Positions 1 through 5,625 of a stretch of DNA of 5,625 bases are shown here, piece after piece. The notes under the pieces are model-generated. The model was not told where the DNA came from, searched no databases, and was given only the letters and a program-made list of their open reading frames with translations. Source of the DNA: Acidobacteriaceae bacterium (GTDB lineage Bacteria; Acidobacteriota; Terriglobia; Bryobacterales; Bryobacteraceae); the NCBI GenBank assembly GCA_019245255.1, contig JAFARV010000133.1:1-5625 (forward strand). Direction: 5' to 3'. The position numbers and the translations under genes were made by a program. The stretch's first letter is position 1; every line of letters starts with the position of its first letter.

Positions 1-907
1 ACTGGGGATCGAGACCCTGCCACCACTGCTCCTTGCCTTCCTGGCTCGTCATGGCGCCGTCATAGGGAACGCCAGCCATTGGACCAGAGTTATCGGCGCC
101 ATGGGAAGGTTGAAACCACCACCAGTTCCGTGCCTGATGTACCGTGACTCCAAACCGCAAGCCCTGCTTTCGCGCTGCCGCTGCCCACGTGCCAACTACA
201 TCGCGATGCGGTCCAATTGCCGTAGCATTCCACGGCTGATGCTTTGAATGCCACGAGTCAAAGTTGTCGTGATGATTCGCAAGCGCGACAAAGATTCTCG
301 CACCCGCGTTCTTGTAGCGCGTAATCAGTTCGTCGGGCTGCCAATTCAGCAGCGTCCACTGTGCACACAGGTCTTTGTATCCGAAGCGCGACGGTGGCCC
401 ATAGTGATCTGTGTGGTACTTGTTCTGCCTTGAGCCCTGCATGTACATGTTGCGCGCGTACCAATCGCCTGCCTCGGGCACGCATTGCGGGCTCCAGTGC
501 GCCCAGATGCCGAACTTGGCATCGCGGTACCACTCGGGCGCTTCATACTGCATCAGGGAATCCCATGTGGGCTTATAGGCACCTTCGCCAGCAAGGTTGG
601 GAATCGGTGACTCGAGACGTACGTTGTCCCACCATCCGCTTGGCAGAGGCACCTTTGTCGGATCACCGCCGGCGGGCTTCCACGGCGCGTCATCTCCTTT
701 AGCTTCGACGATTCTGTCGCCGCTCACGCGATAAAAGACCCGTTTCTCGGGAGGCAACGCACAGAACTCGGCGTAGTCTTGCGTGTAGTGTGCCAATCCC
801 GCCGGCAACTGTAGATTCTGGTTGTCTTGTGCAGTCTGCCCACTTATCGGCGCGCCCTTCGATGCGGTCGTTATAGCAAGAAGCTTGCAGAAATCTCGTC
901 GTCGCAT
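1..907 (-). CDS. GH29 alpha-L-fucosidase, Tat-exported (partial, C-terminus outside the window)
   Basis: Retaining exo-glycosidase expected to cleave terminal alpha-L-fucose from glycans outside the cytoplasm. Only the first 302 codons are present; the frame is open to the left edge. The start ATG (905-907) begins MRRRDFCKLLA, a twin-arginine leader (RR-D-F-C-K), with a likely processing region around residues 22-27. The GH29 barrel begins near residue 111 (YKPTWDSL). It shows FGIWAHW (132-138), DWYARNMYMQG (148-158), RFGYKD (174-179), the HHDNFD active-site segment (212-217), GPHRDVVG (232-239) and RFGVTVHQ (251-258). The WFD nucleophile region lies outside the window. Residues about 40-107, between leader and barrel, have no counterpart in the other fucosidase here. 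The gene follows the MDR dehydrogenase after 59 bases with no visible terminator, so it is probably the last visible gene of that operon. The ribosome binding site is weak (GAGGGA, about 15 bases upstream). The family call is firm; substrate linkage is not known. Confidence 0.92.
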   Translation of the reverse strand, partial: MRRRDFCKLLAITTASKGAPISGQTAQDNQNLQLPAGLAHYTQDYAEFCALPPEKRVFYRVSGDRIVEAKGDDAPWKPAGGDPTKVPLPSGWWDNVRLESPIPNLAGEGAYKPTWDSLMQYEAPEWYRDAKFGIWAHWSPQCVPEAGDWYARNMYMQGSRQNKYHTDHYGPPSRFGYKDLCAQWTLLNWQPDELITRYKNAGARIFVALANHHDNFDSWHSKHQPWNATAIGPHRDVVGTWAAAARKQGLRFGVTVHQARNWWWFQPSHGADNSGPMAGVPYDGAMTSQEGKEQWWQGLDPQ

Positions 908-966
908 AACTGGTGTCTCAGGTCCCTCGCGCTTTGTCAATCTGACGAATCACACTCTGCGGTAAG

Positions 967-1983
967 TCAATCGGCCACCCGAACGAGAATCTTACTGAAC
1001 CGGGCCGGGTCCGCGCTCCAGTCCCGCAAAGCGTCACCCGCGTGCTCGAGCGGAACAGTCCTGCTGATGACAGCTTGAACCGGGAACTCGCGTGCTTCAA
1101 GCATCGCGATGACAGCACGGAAATCATCGGGCAGCGCGTTTCTTGACCCGAGGATATCGAGCTCCTTCTGGACAAAGAAACGTGTTTCGTAACAGACAGG
1201 CTCTTTCGCGTAGCCGATGTATACAACCCTGCCGCAGAACGCGGTCTCGTCGACCGCTGCACGAAACGTTAACGGGAGTCCTATTGCCTCAATGGATACA
1301 TTAGGGCCAACTCCATTTGTGAGTTCCTGAAGCCGCTCGTGTAGCGGCTCTCGATTGGAGTTGATTGTGAACTTTGCACCTGCCGCCGCTGCCAACGAGA
1401 GCTTCGCGTCATCGACATCGATTCCGATCACAATTGCGCGCCGCCTGGCCGCCCCGGAAATCGCGCCCAGTCCGACGCCTCCAGAGCCAAAAACTGCTAC
1501 GGTGTCGCCGCTGCGTACGCGGCCTCTCGCGACGGCATGAAACCCGATTGTCAGAGGTTCGACGAGCGCAAGCTCCTCTAAGCCGAGCGTCGGAGCGTAG
1601 AAGATCCTTTCGCGCGATACCGCAATGAATTCCGCAAGCGCGCCATCACGCTGCACTCCGAAAGTCTGGTTGGATTGGCACGCGTTCGCTCGCCCGGCCA
1701 GACATGCCGAGCACCAACCGCAATTCGTATAGGGCGAAACGGTCACCTGCGTTCCGGGCGGCAGGTCAGAGGAGCCCTGGGCGTCTTCAACGCTGGCAGC
1801 GATTTCGTGTCCGAGAATGCGAGGATAGCTGACCAGCGGGTTTTTTCCCCTGAATGTATTCAGGTCGGAGCCGCACATGCCAACCATCTGAACGCGTAAA
1901 AGAAGCTCTCCAGGCTCTGGTTGAGGTTCCGGCACTTCTACTACCGCGACTTCGCCCGGCGCGGTAATCTGAAGCGCCTTCAT
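967..1983 (-). CDS. Zinc-dependent MDR alcohol dehydrogenase, L-galactonate 5-dehydrogenase-like
   Basis: Cytoplasmic NAD-linked medium-chain dehydrogenase of 338 residues, normal length for the sorbitol/idonate dehydrogenase group. Catalytic zinc ligands are visible as Cys37 (MCGSD), His59-Glu60 (GHE) and Glu142 (VEP). The structural zinc lobe has Cys88, Cys91, Cys94 and Cys102. The Rossmann motif GSGGVG is at 166-171, and Asp189 at the end of the second strand suggests NAD over NADP. From memory, the C-terminal segment LGSRNALPDDF (278-288) resembles E. coli LgoD (L-galactonate 5-dehydrogenase), and SYPRILGHE matches that group too. The start at ATG 1983 is chosen because family members begin MKAL, an AGGAG lies 8 bases upstream, and it overlaps the aldo/keto reductase stop as ATGA. 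An upstream in-frame extension to 2049 would add 22 residues that do not resemble the family. L-fucose is 6-deoxy-L-galactose, so the substrate could be L-fuconate, L-galactonate or a related polyol; the reaction is inferred. Confidence 0.9.
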   Translation of the reverse strand: MKALQITAPGEVAVVEVPEPQPEPGELLLRVQMVGMCGSDLNTFRGKNPLVSYPRILGHEIAASVEDAQGSSDLPPGTQVTVSPYTNCGWCSACLAGRANACQSNQTFGVQRDGALAEFIAVSRERIFYAPTLGLEELALVEPLTIGFHAVARGRVRSGDTVAVFGSGGVGLGAISGAARRRAIVIGIDVDDAKLSLAAAAGAKFTINSNREPLHERLQELTNGVGPNVSIEAIGLPLTFRAAVDETAFCGRVVYIGYAKEPVCYETRFFVQKELDILGSRNALPDDFRAVIAMLEAREFPVQAVISRTVPLEHAGDALRDWSADPARFSKILVRVAD

Positions 1984-1998
1984 TGCAATTGCTCCTGT
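1980..1998 (-). promoter_or_regulatory. Ribosome binding site and ATGA stop/start overlap between AKR and MDR genes
   Basis: On the minus strand AGGAG is followed eight bases later by ATG (1983-1981), whose last two bases plus the next A form the TGA stop of the aldo/keto reductase (1982-1980). The AGGAG is the clearest ribosome binding site in the window. It fixes the MDR dehydrogenase start and implies translational coupling of the two oxidoreductases. Confidence 0.85.
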
Positions 1999-2948
1999 TT
2001 TTCGTGCAAACGCAATGGATCGGCATTCTGAGCAAGCCCGGAAGGCCAAACCACGTTCTTAGCTGGAGCAACTACCTGCTCGATCTCGAGTCGCAAACCG
2101 GGATCAATCTCGAAATCAATAGCTTTCAAATTGGCATCGACGTGTGTACGGTTGGACATTCCAATCAGCGTGGACGCAACATAAGGGTGCTCGATACAAA
2201 ACCTAAGGGCGACAACAGCTGGATCCAATCCGCGGTTCTTACATAAGTCGGCGACTTCGAGTGCCACCCGCCGTACATTCATTGGCGCGGGATGCCATTC
2301 AGGTACCGCAGACCCCGAAAGTAAGTTCATGTGTAACGGTGACGCGTTGATCAGACCGATCCCATTCGCCTGTGCAAAAGGGGTGAGATAAATGTCGAGG
2401 TCCGTAATGAGTAAGTTGTAATGACAATAGGAGAGAAGCGTGTCAACTCGCTCGCGTTCTGCGGCGAACGCGAGCATCTGGAGCGGATAGCCGGTTAGGC
2501 CGATATACCGGGCCTTTCCTGAACGTTGAATTTCGCGAAGTGCAGGAATCGTCTCACAGACGATCTGCTCAATCTCCCCAAACTCGATATCGTGGACTTG
2601 AAGAAGATCGACGTAATCTGTCTGTAGCCTGGACAGCGATTCGTCAATACTGCGCTTTACGCGCTCTGCGGAAAAATTGAATGAAGTCGCGCCATAACGG
2701 CCGCATTTCGTTGCGACGATAACTTTACTGCGGATCCCGGAGAGCGCTTTTCCGAGGCGCTCCTCTGCCAGCGTATTCCCGTAATACGGCGATACGTCGA
2801 AGAAGTTGATGCCCAGATCGACTGCGCGATGGACTGCGCGTATACCTTCGGCCGGATCCGTCGGTCCAAAAACATCTCCGAGCGGAGACGCGCCGAAACC
2901 TATTTGCGAGACGGACACACCGGTGTTACCCAGCGTTCGATACAGCAT
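1980..2948 (-). CDS. Aldo/keto reductase, L-galactose/L-fucose 1-dehydrogenase type
   Basis: Cytoplasmic NAD(P)-dependent AKR of 322 residues, probably oxidising L-fucose (or L-galactose) at C1 to the aldonolactone. The catalytic tetrad is visible as Asp51 and Tyr56 (FDVSPYYG), Lys81 (ATKCGRYG) and His119 (QVHDIEFG). Resemblance to plant L-galactose dehydrogenase, as I recall it, runs the whole length: LGNTGVSVSQIGFGASPLG at the start, then FSAERVKRSIDESLSRLQ, LSYCHYN, INASPLHMNLL, PEWHPAP and IGMSN. Bacterial L-fucose dehydrogenases of the non-phosphorylating route are the likely functional counterpart. Start choice: ATG 2948 gives the family-typical N-terminus MLYRTLGNTG. A GTG at 2969 is in frame and would add seven residues (VWQSDHG). 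Neither has a clear ribosome binding site. The gene follows the LacI regulator by 64 bases and overlaps the next gene by four (ATGA). The C-terminal tail (about residues 300-322) is charged and glutamine-rich. Family is certain; L-fucose as substrate is inferred from the fucosidase neighbours. Confidence 0.92.
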   Translation of the reverse strand: MLYRTLGNTGVSVSQIGFGASPLGDVFGPTDPAEGIRAVHRAVDLGINFFDVSPYYGNTLAEERLGKALSGIRSKVIVATKCGRYGATSFNFSAERVKRSIDESLSRLQTDYVDLLQVHDIEFGEIEQIVCETIPALREIQRSGKARYIGLTGYPLQMLAFAAERERVDTLLSYCHYNLLITDLDIYLTPFAQANGIGLINASPLHMNLLSGSAVPEWHPAPMNVRRVALEVADLCKNRGLDPAVVALRFCIEHPYVASTLIGMSNRTHVDANLKAIDFEIDPGLRLEIEQVVAPAKNVVWPSGLAQNADPLRLHEKQEQLQ

Positions 2949-2980
2949 GCCATGGTCAGATTGCCACACCCAAAGCCGGC

Positions 2981-2986
2981 TGTCAA
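2981..2986 (-). promoter_or_regulatory. Possible -35 element for the AKR-MDR-fucosidase operon
   Basis: The minus strand reads a perfect TTGACA here, in the gap after the regulator stop. Seventeen bases downstream the -10 position reads CAATCT, a poor match, and a transcript from it would start almost at the ATG at 2948. The element lies just downstream of the GTTA-N4-TAAC palindrome at 2994-3009, which would suit operator control. The weak -10 keeps confidence low; transcription could instead read through from the regulator. Confidence 0.3.
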
Positions 2987-2993
2987 TCAGAAA

Positions 2994-3009
2994 GCGTTAA
3001 AGTTAACGT
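2994..3009. promoter_or_regulatory. Candidate second LacI-type operator, GTTA-AAGT-TAAC
   Basis: The inverted repeat CGTTAA-AG-TTAACG (2995-3008) lies in the gap between the regulator stop and the aldo/keto reductase. Its core GTTAAAGTTAAC has the same half-sites and the same four-base spacing as the palindrome in the divergent promoter region (GTTATCGCTAAC); 9 of 12 core positions agree. It lacks the central CG usual for LacI-family operators. Position upstream of the reductase suggests independent control of the oxidoreductase-fucosidase operon by the adjacent regulator. This is an inference from the repeated motif. Confidence 0.5.
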
Positions 3010-3012
3010 CGA

Positions 3013-4047
3013 TTACGGCCGGCCCGCTTGAACGGTGCTTCGCATGCTCGACTGGCGTACCACAAGCTGGGGCGGAATGATGATCTGCTTCGGACGTTGC
3101 GGCGTTTTTGCCTGCACAAGCGACAACGCGAGTTCGGCGGAACGGCTGCCGAGCAAAGCACTGTCCTGGTCGATCGAGCTAAGAGGCACACGAAGCGCCC
3201 CAGCATAGCGAACGTTTCCCGCGCCGATGATGCAGATGTCTTCGGGTATTCGAAGCCCCGCTTCCAGAATGGCATCCATCACACCCATCGCAAGCGGATC
3301 ATTATTGCAAAAAATCCCGTCCGGGATGGAAGTGAGAGCAAGTAGTTCCTTGGCTGCTTTATAGCCGGTCACATCGCCTGCATCGTCATAATGGGGCCGG
3401 CACACGATGTACTCATTGGAAATTGGAAGACCAGCGGACGTCAATGCGCCTCGGAACCCTTCGAGACGCTCGATAGCCGTGCTTACGTGTTCACCACCGA
3501 TATACGCCAGGCGCTTGCACCCGTTCTCAAGCAAATGCGTGGTTGCCATCCGGCCAATTGCGACGTCGTCTGATCCTACGAAGTTTGCGGGAAGGCCGTT
3601 GAACTTCCGGTCAACCAGCACGTACGGACGCTGTTGCTCTTCGATCTTGCGGAAGCTCTCGACAGTCCACTGTGTAGATGCGATCAGGAGTCCGTCGAGC
3701 CGCCGTGCGAGCATCTGCCCGATCTCCTGACGTTCCAGATCGGGATCCTCCTCAGAAGATGCAATCACAAGGCCATAGCCTCTGTTCCGGAGTACTGAAG
3801 AAACCCCTTTGGCTACCTGTGCGAAGAACGGGTGAACAAGGTCAGGGACGACTAACCCCATCAGATGGCTTCGTCCGGTAACCAGCGCCCGGGCCGCGAG
3901 ATTCGGCTGGTAGTTCAACTCCTTCATGCGTTTGAGGACGCGATCGCGTGTTTCCGTGCTGATGTCCTCGTGATTGCGCAGGACCTTTGAGACCGTAACC
4001 ACTGACACGCCGAGGTCGCGTGCGATGTCCTTCAGGCGAACTGCCAC
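3013..4047 (-). CDS. LacI/GalR-family transcriptional regulator
   Basis: DNA-binding regulator of 344 residues, the usual length for the family, probably sensing L-fucose or a derivative of it. The N-terminal helix-turn-helix is clear (RLKDIARDLGVSVVTVSKVL, residues 4-23). It is followed by the hinge helix NLAARAL (49-55), whose Leu55 occupies the minor-groove intercalating position. From about residue 60 a periplasmic-binding-protein-like effector domain follows, with MGLVVPDLVHPFF (63-75), AYIGG (181-185), NNDPLAMG (248-255) and a late GNVRYAGALRVPLSSIDQD segment (277-295). Start choice: GTG 4047 gives VAVRLKDIA, matching the family N-terminus. An upstream in-frame TTG at 4083 would add 12 hydrophobic residues that do not fit. 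The gene is divergent from the plus-strand fucosidase and heads the minus-strand cluster, so it is probably local. Repressor function is inferred from operator placement. The effector is not visible from sequence. Confidence 0.95.
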   Translation of the reverse strand: MAVRLKDIARDLGVSVVTVSKVLRNHEDISTETRDRVLKRMKELNYQPNLAARALVTGRSHLMGLVVPDLVHPFFAQVAKGVSSVLRNRGYGLVIASSEEDPDLERQEIGQMLARRLDGLLIASTQWTVESFRKIEEQQRPYVLVDRKFNGLPANFVGSDDVAIGRMATTHLLENGCKRLAYIGGEHVSTAIERLEGFRGALTSAGLPISNEYIVCRPHYDDAGDVTGYKAAKELLALTSIPDGIFCNNDPLAMGVMDAILEAGLRIPEDICIIGAGNVRYAGALRVPLSSIDQDSALLGSRSAELALSLVQAKTPQRPKQIIIPPQLVVRQSSMRSTVQAGRP

Positions 4048-4054
4048 GTGGATA

Positions 4055-4083
4055 ATTATTGCAAGAAACCGAGGCAGCAACAA
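4055..4083 (-). promoter_or_regulatory. Possible promoter of the LacI regulator, near-leaderless
   Basis: The minus strand reads TTGTTG (4083-4078), a 17-base spacer, then AATAAT (4060-4055), which matches the -10 consensus at five of six positions. The -35 is only a half match. Transcription would begin at or within a base or two of the GTG at 4047, which has no ribosome binding site, so the message could be leaderless. Confidence 0.4.
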
Positions 4084-4100
4084 GAAGCGTCAATGCACAG

Positions 4101-4129
4101 GCGTTTCAGTTATCGCTAACTGATATGAT
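4101..4129 (+). promoter_or_regulatory. Probable promoter of the rightward fucosidase gene
   Basis: TATGAT at 4124-4129 matches the -10 consensus at five of six positions. The 17-base-spaced -35 position (4101-4106, GCGTTT) is weak. The spacer is almost entirely occupied by the operator palindrome, an arrangement suited to repression. Transcription would start near 4136, leaving a leader of about eight bases ahead of the ATG at 4144, with only GGGA or CGGA as a poor ribosome binding site. Confidence 0.45.
4106..4123. promoter_or_regulatory. LacI-family operator palindrome TCAGTTA-TCGC-TAACTGA
   Basis: An 18-base inverted repeat has seven-base arms (TCAGTTA and TAACTGA) around TCGC, and the dyad axis falls on a central CG. 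This is the architecture typical of LacI/GalR-family operators. It sits in the intergenic region between the LacI regulator and the divergent fucosidase gene and directly abuts the TATGAT -10 box of the latter, so binding would block that promoter. A second site with the same half-sites lies at 2994-3009. Confidence 0.75.
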
Positions 4130-4143
4130 CTCCGGGAAACGGA

Positions 4144-4785
4144 ATGATTGATCTAAGACAAACGCCCACTCTCGTTTTCGTTGTTTTTGCCAGTGGCTTG
4201 GCGCTAGCGCAATCGCCGGACGCCGACGACCTCGTCTGGCAGAAGGCAATTCAGAAGTACGAGGGACAACGTCAACGCCTATTGAAGCAGGTGGACGAAA
4301 AAGCAGATACCGGCCCGTTCAAGCCGACTTGGGATTCGCTCAAGCAATACCAGATCCCAACTTGGTATCAGGACGCGAAATTCGGCATTTTTATTCACTG
4401 GGGCCTATATTCCGTCCCGGCATTCGACAACGAATGGTATCCGCGGAATATGTACATGCAGGGGAGCAAGGCTTTCAAGCATCACGTCGCGACCTATGGC
4501 CCACAGACCAGGTTCGGCTATAAGGACTTTATCCCGGAGTTTAAGGCCGCACAATTTGACGCAAAGGCATGGGCCGATCTATTCCGCCGCGCCGGGGCCA
4601 AATTTGTGGTTCCGGTTGCGGAGCACCATGACGGTTTCGCGATGTACGACTCGGATCTGAGCGATTGGACGGCTAAGAAAATGGGTCCGCATCGCGATGT
4701 CGTCGGTGAATTGGCGGCTGCGGTCCGCGCAGCAGGTCTTCACTTCGGAGTATCCAGTCACCGTGCTGAACTTATTTCTTCATGA
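4144..4785 (+). CDS. GH29 alpha-L-fucosidase, N-terminal part (frameshifted gene)
   Basis: This is the first 213 codons of a secreted GH29 fucosidase. A Sec signal peptide is visible (hydrophobic LVFVVFASGLALA, residues 10-22, cleavage probably before Gln23). A mature lead-in that looks helical follows, then the GH29 barrel from about residue 59 (FKPTWDSL). Family landmarks are FGIFIHWGLYSVP (80-92, with His85-Trp86), EWYPRNMYMQGS (97-108), RFGYKDFIP (123-131), EHHDGFAMYDSDLSDW (160-175), GPHRDVVGEL (181-190) and HFGVSSHRAE (200-209). Immediately after SSHRAE the frame turns to LISS and stops at 4783-4785. GH29 enzymes usually run to 400 or more residues, and the continuation is present one frame over from 4773. 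If the frameshift is real, this fragment ends before the catalytic nucleophile and would be inactive. The gene is divergent from the LacI regulator with an operator in its promoter. It is a different GH29 lineage from the copy at the left edge. Confidence 0.9.
   Translation: MIDLRQTPTLVFVVFASGLALAQSPDADDLVWQKAIQKYEGQRQRLLKQVDEKADTGPFKPTWDSLKQYQIPTWYQDAKFGIFIHWGLYSVPAFDNEWYPRNMYMQGSKAFKHHVATYGPQTRFGYKDFIPEFKAAQFDAKAWADLFRRAGAKFVVPVAEHHDGFAMYDSDLSDWTAKKMGPHRDVVGELAAAVRAAGLHFGVSSHRAELISS
4771..4772 (+). other. Apparent one-base deletion (frameshift) in the fucosidase gene
   Basis: The sequence GAA CTTATTTC here would read GAA CAT TAT TTC TTC ATG AGT if one A were restored between 4771 and 4772. 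That gives SHRAEHYFFMSGG, with the His after Glu expected for this GH29 segment. Family-like protein continues without a stop from 4773 to the window end, so one missing base explains the whole break. It may be a real mutation or a sequencing or assembly error. Confidence 0.85.
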
Positions 4786-5625
4786 GTGGCGGCAGGAAGT
4801 TCCCTTCAGATGTTCAGGACCCGCAATATGCTGCTTTCTATGGCCCGGCGCATCCCGGGCCAGATTTTCCGAACAAATTTGCCGGCCACCCTGATCCGGC
4901 GTATCTGGATGAATGGTTGGCTCGCACCGCTGAGATAGTGACGAAATACCACCCCGAGGTTTTGTGGTTCGATTGGTGGATTAACACGCAGGAGTTTCAG
5001 CCGTATCTCAAACGGCTTGGCGCCTTCTACTACAACGACGCAGCTAAGAACGGTTATCCTGCCGCAATTAATTACAAGTTCAGCGCATTCCCGGATGGCT
5101 CAGCCGTGTTGGACATCGAGCGTGGCCAACTTGAGACGGGGCGCAAACTTCTTTGGCAGACCGACACTTCTATCAGCGTCAAATCCTGGGGTTACATTGA
5201 AGGAGATACATTCCGCTCGCCCGAGTCTCTGATTCAGCAGCTTATCGACATTGTAAGCAAGAATGGCTGTCTGCTGCTTAATATCGGGCCTAAGTCGGAC
5301 GGAACGATTCCAGCGCAAGCTCAGCAGATTTTACTGGACATGGGCCGGTGGTTAGACGCGAACGGTGAGGCTATTTACGGTACCCGTCCATGGAAGGTGT
5401 ACGGAGAGGGACCGACACAAGTAAAGGGCGGCTCATTCAACGACACGGCTACGAAGGGATACACTGCCCAGGACATTCGCTTCACTACGAAGGGAGATAC
5501 GCTGTACGCGATTGTAATGGCCTGGCCGGATGACGGCAAACTTACGATAAAGTCCCTCGCCCAGGGCGGGCTGAATGCTCAGCGCAGCATAGGTTCGGTG
5601 AAACTGCTCGGCTCTGATTCGGCTG
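4773..5625 (+). pseudogene. GH29 alpha-L-fucosidase, C-terminal part after the frameshift (open to the right edge)
   Basis: This is the continuation of the fucosidase begun at 4144, displaced by one frame and free of stops for 284 codons to the window edge. It carries the catalytic nucleophile in HPEVLWFDWW (Asp codon 4971-4973), the GH29 WFD signature. Farther on are LDIERG, the region where the acid/base Glu is expected, then QTDTSISVKSWGYIEGD, SLIQQLIDIVSKNGCLLLNIGPKSDGTI and the barrel end WLDANGEAIYGTRPW. After this a beta-rich C-terminal domain begins (from about DIRFTTKGDTLYAIV). An ATG at 4782 lies in this frame but has no ribosome binding site, so independent translation is unlikely. 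Sequence quality and codon use look normal and no other lesion is seen, so either the mutation is recent or the base was lost in sequencing. With one base restored the two parts form a complete enzyme to at least residue 498. Confidence 0.88.

Noticed and set aside
248..702. Plus-strand open frames of 61-113 codons across the left fucosidase
   Set aside because: They lie opposite a clear GH29 coding frame on the minus strand and encode low-complexity Arg/Cys/Ser-rich peptides with no recognisable motif.
899..914. TCGCATAACTG at the left fucosidase start as an operator
   Set aside because: Only one half-site (TAACTG) is present, it overlaps the start codon, and no partner half-site exists at the right distance.
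908..966. Terminator between the MDR dehydrogenase and the left fucosidase
   Set aside because: No GC-rich hairpin followed by a T-run is visible on the minus strand, so the genes are treated as one operon.
1265..1274. ACGTTAACGG as a third operator
   Set aside because: It lies inside the MDR coding frame and lacks the GTTA-N4-TAAC spacing; it is a chance short palindrome.
3028..3881. Plus-strand open frames opposite the LacI regulator
   Set aside because: They are antisense shadows of a well-conserved regulator frame and their products have no family resemblance.
4088..4093. TTGACG on the minus strand as the -35 of the regulator
   Set aside because: It lies 27 bases from the AATAAT box, too far for a standard sigma-70 spacer, and no other good -10 is at 16-18 bases.
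4771..4785. Programmed ribosomal frameshift in the right fucosidase
   Set aside because: CTTATTTC is not a clear slippery heptamer, I see no obvious downstream stem-loop, and a simple one-base loss restores the expected His codon.

Overview
This 5.6 kb window looks like part of an L-fucose (or L-galactose) scavenging locus from a Gram-negative glycan degrader. The LacI-type regulator reads like those I associate with Acidobacteriota, and the two secreted fucosidases and moderate-to-high GC fit that lineage. The assignment is by recall and is tentative; no rRNA or other marker is present.

Layout. A short divergent intergenic region (about 4048-4143) separates two transcription directions. To the left, on the minus strand, lie in order: a LacI-family regulator (4047 to 3013), an aldo/keto reductase closely resembling L-galactose/L-fucose dehydrogenase (2948 to 1980), a zinc-dependent MDR alcohol dehydrogenase resembling L-galactonate 5-dehydrogenase (1983 to 967), and a GH29 alpha-L-fucosidase with a Tat-like leader (907, running off the left edge). 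The reductase and MDR dehydrogenase overlap as ATGA and are probably translationally coupled. To the right, on the plus strand, is a second GH29 alpha-L-fucosidase with a Sec signal peptide (from 4144, running off the right edge). It is interrupted by an apparent one-base deletion near 4771; its second half continues intact in another frame.

How the genes may work together. The two exported GH29 enzymes would release L-fucose from glycans. The aldo/keto reductase would oxidise the free sugar at C1 to a lactone, and the MDR enzyme would carry out a further NAD-linked oxidation of the sugar or its acid. No transporter, lactonase, dehydratase or aldolase is visible, so the pathway is incomplete here. 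A palindrome with the half-sites GTTA-N4-TAAC sits beside the -10 box of the rightward fucosidase gene. A second copy with identical half-sites lies between the regulator and the reductase. Together they suggest that the regulator controls both arms of the locus. There is no stretch over 300 bases without a gene, and I see no tRNA, rRNA, mobile element or CRISPR.
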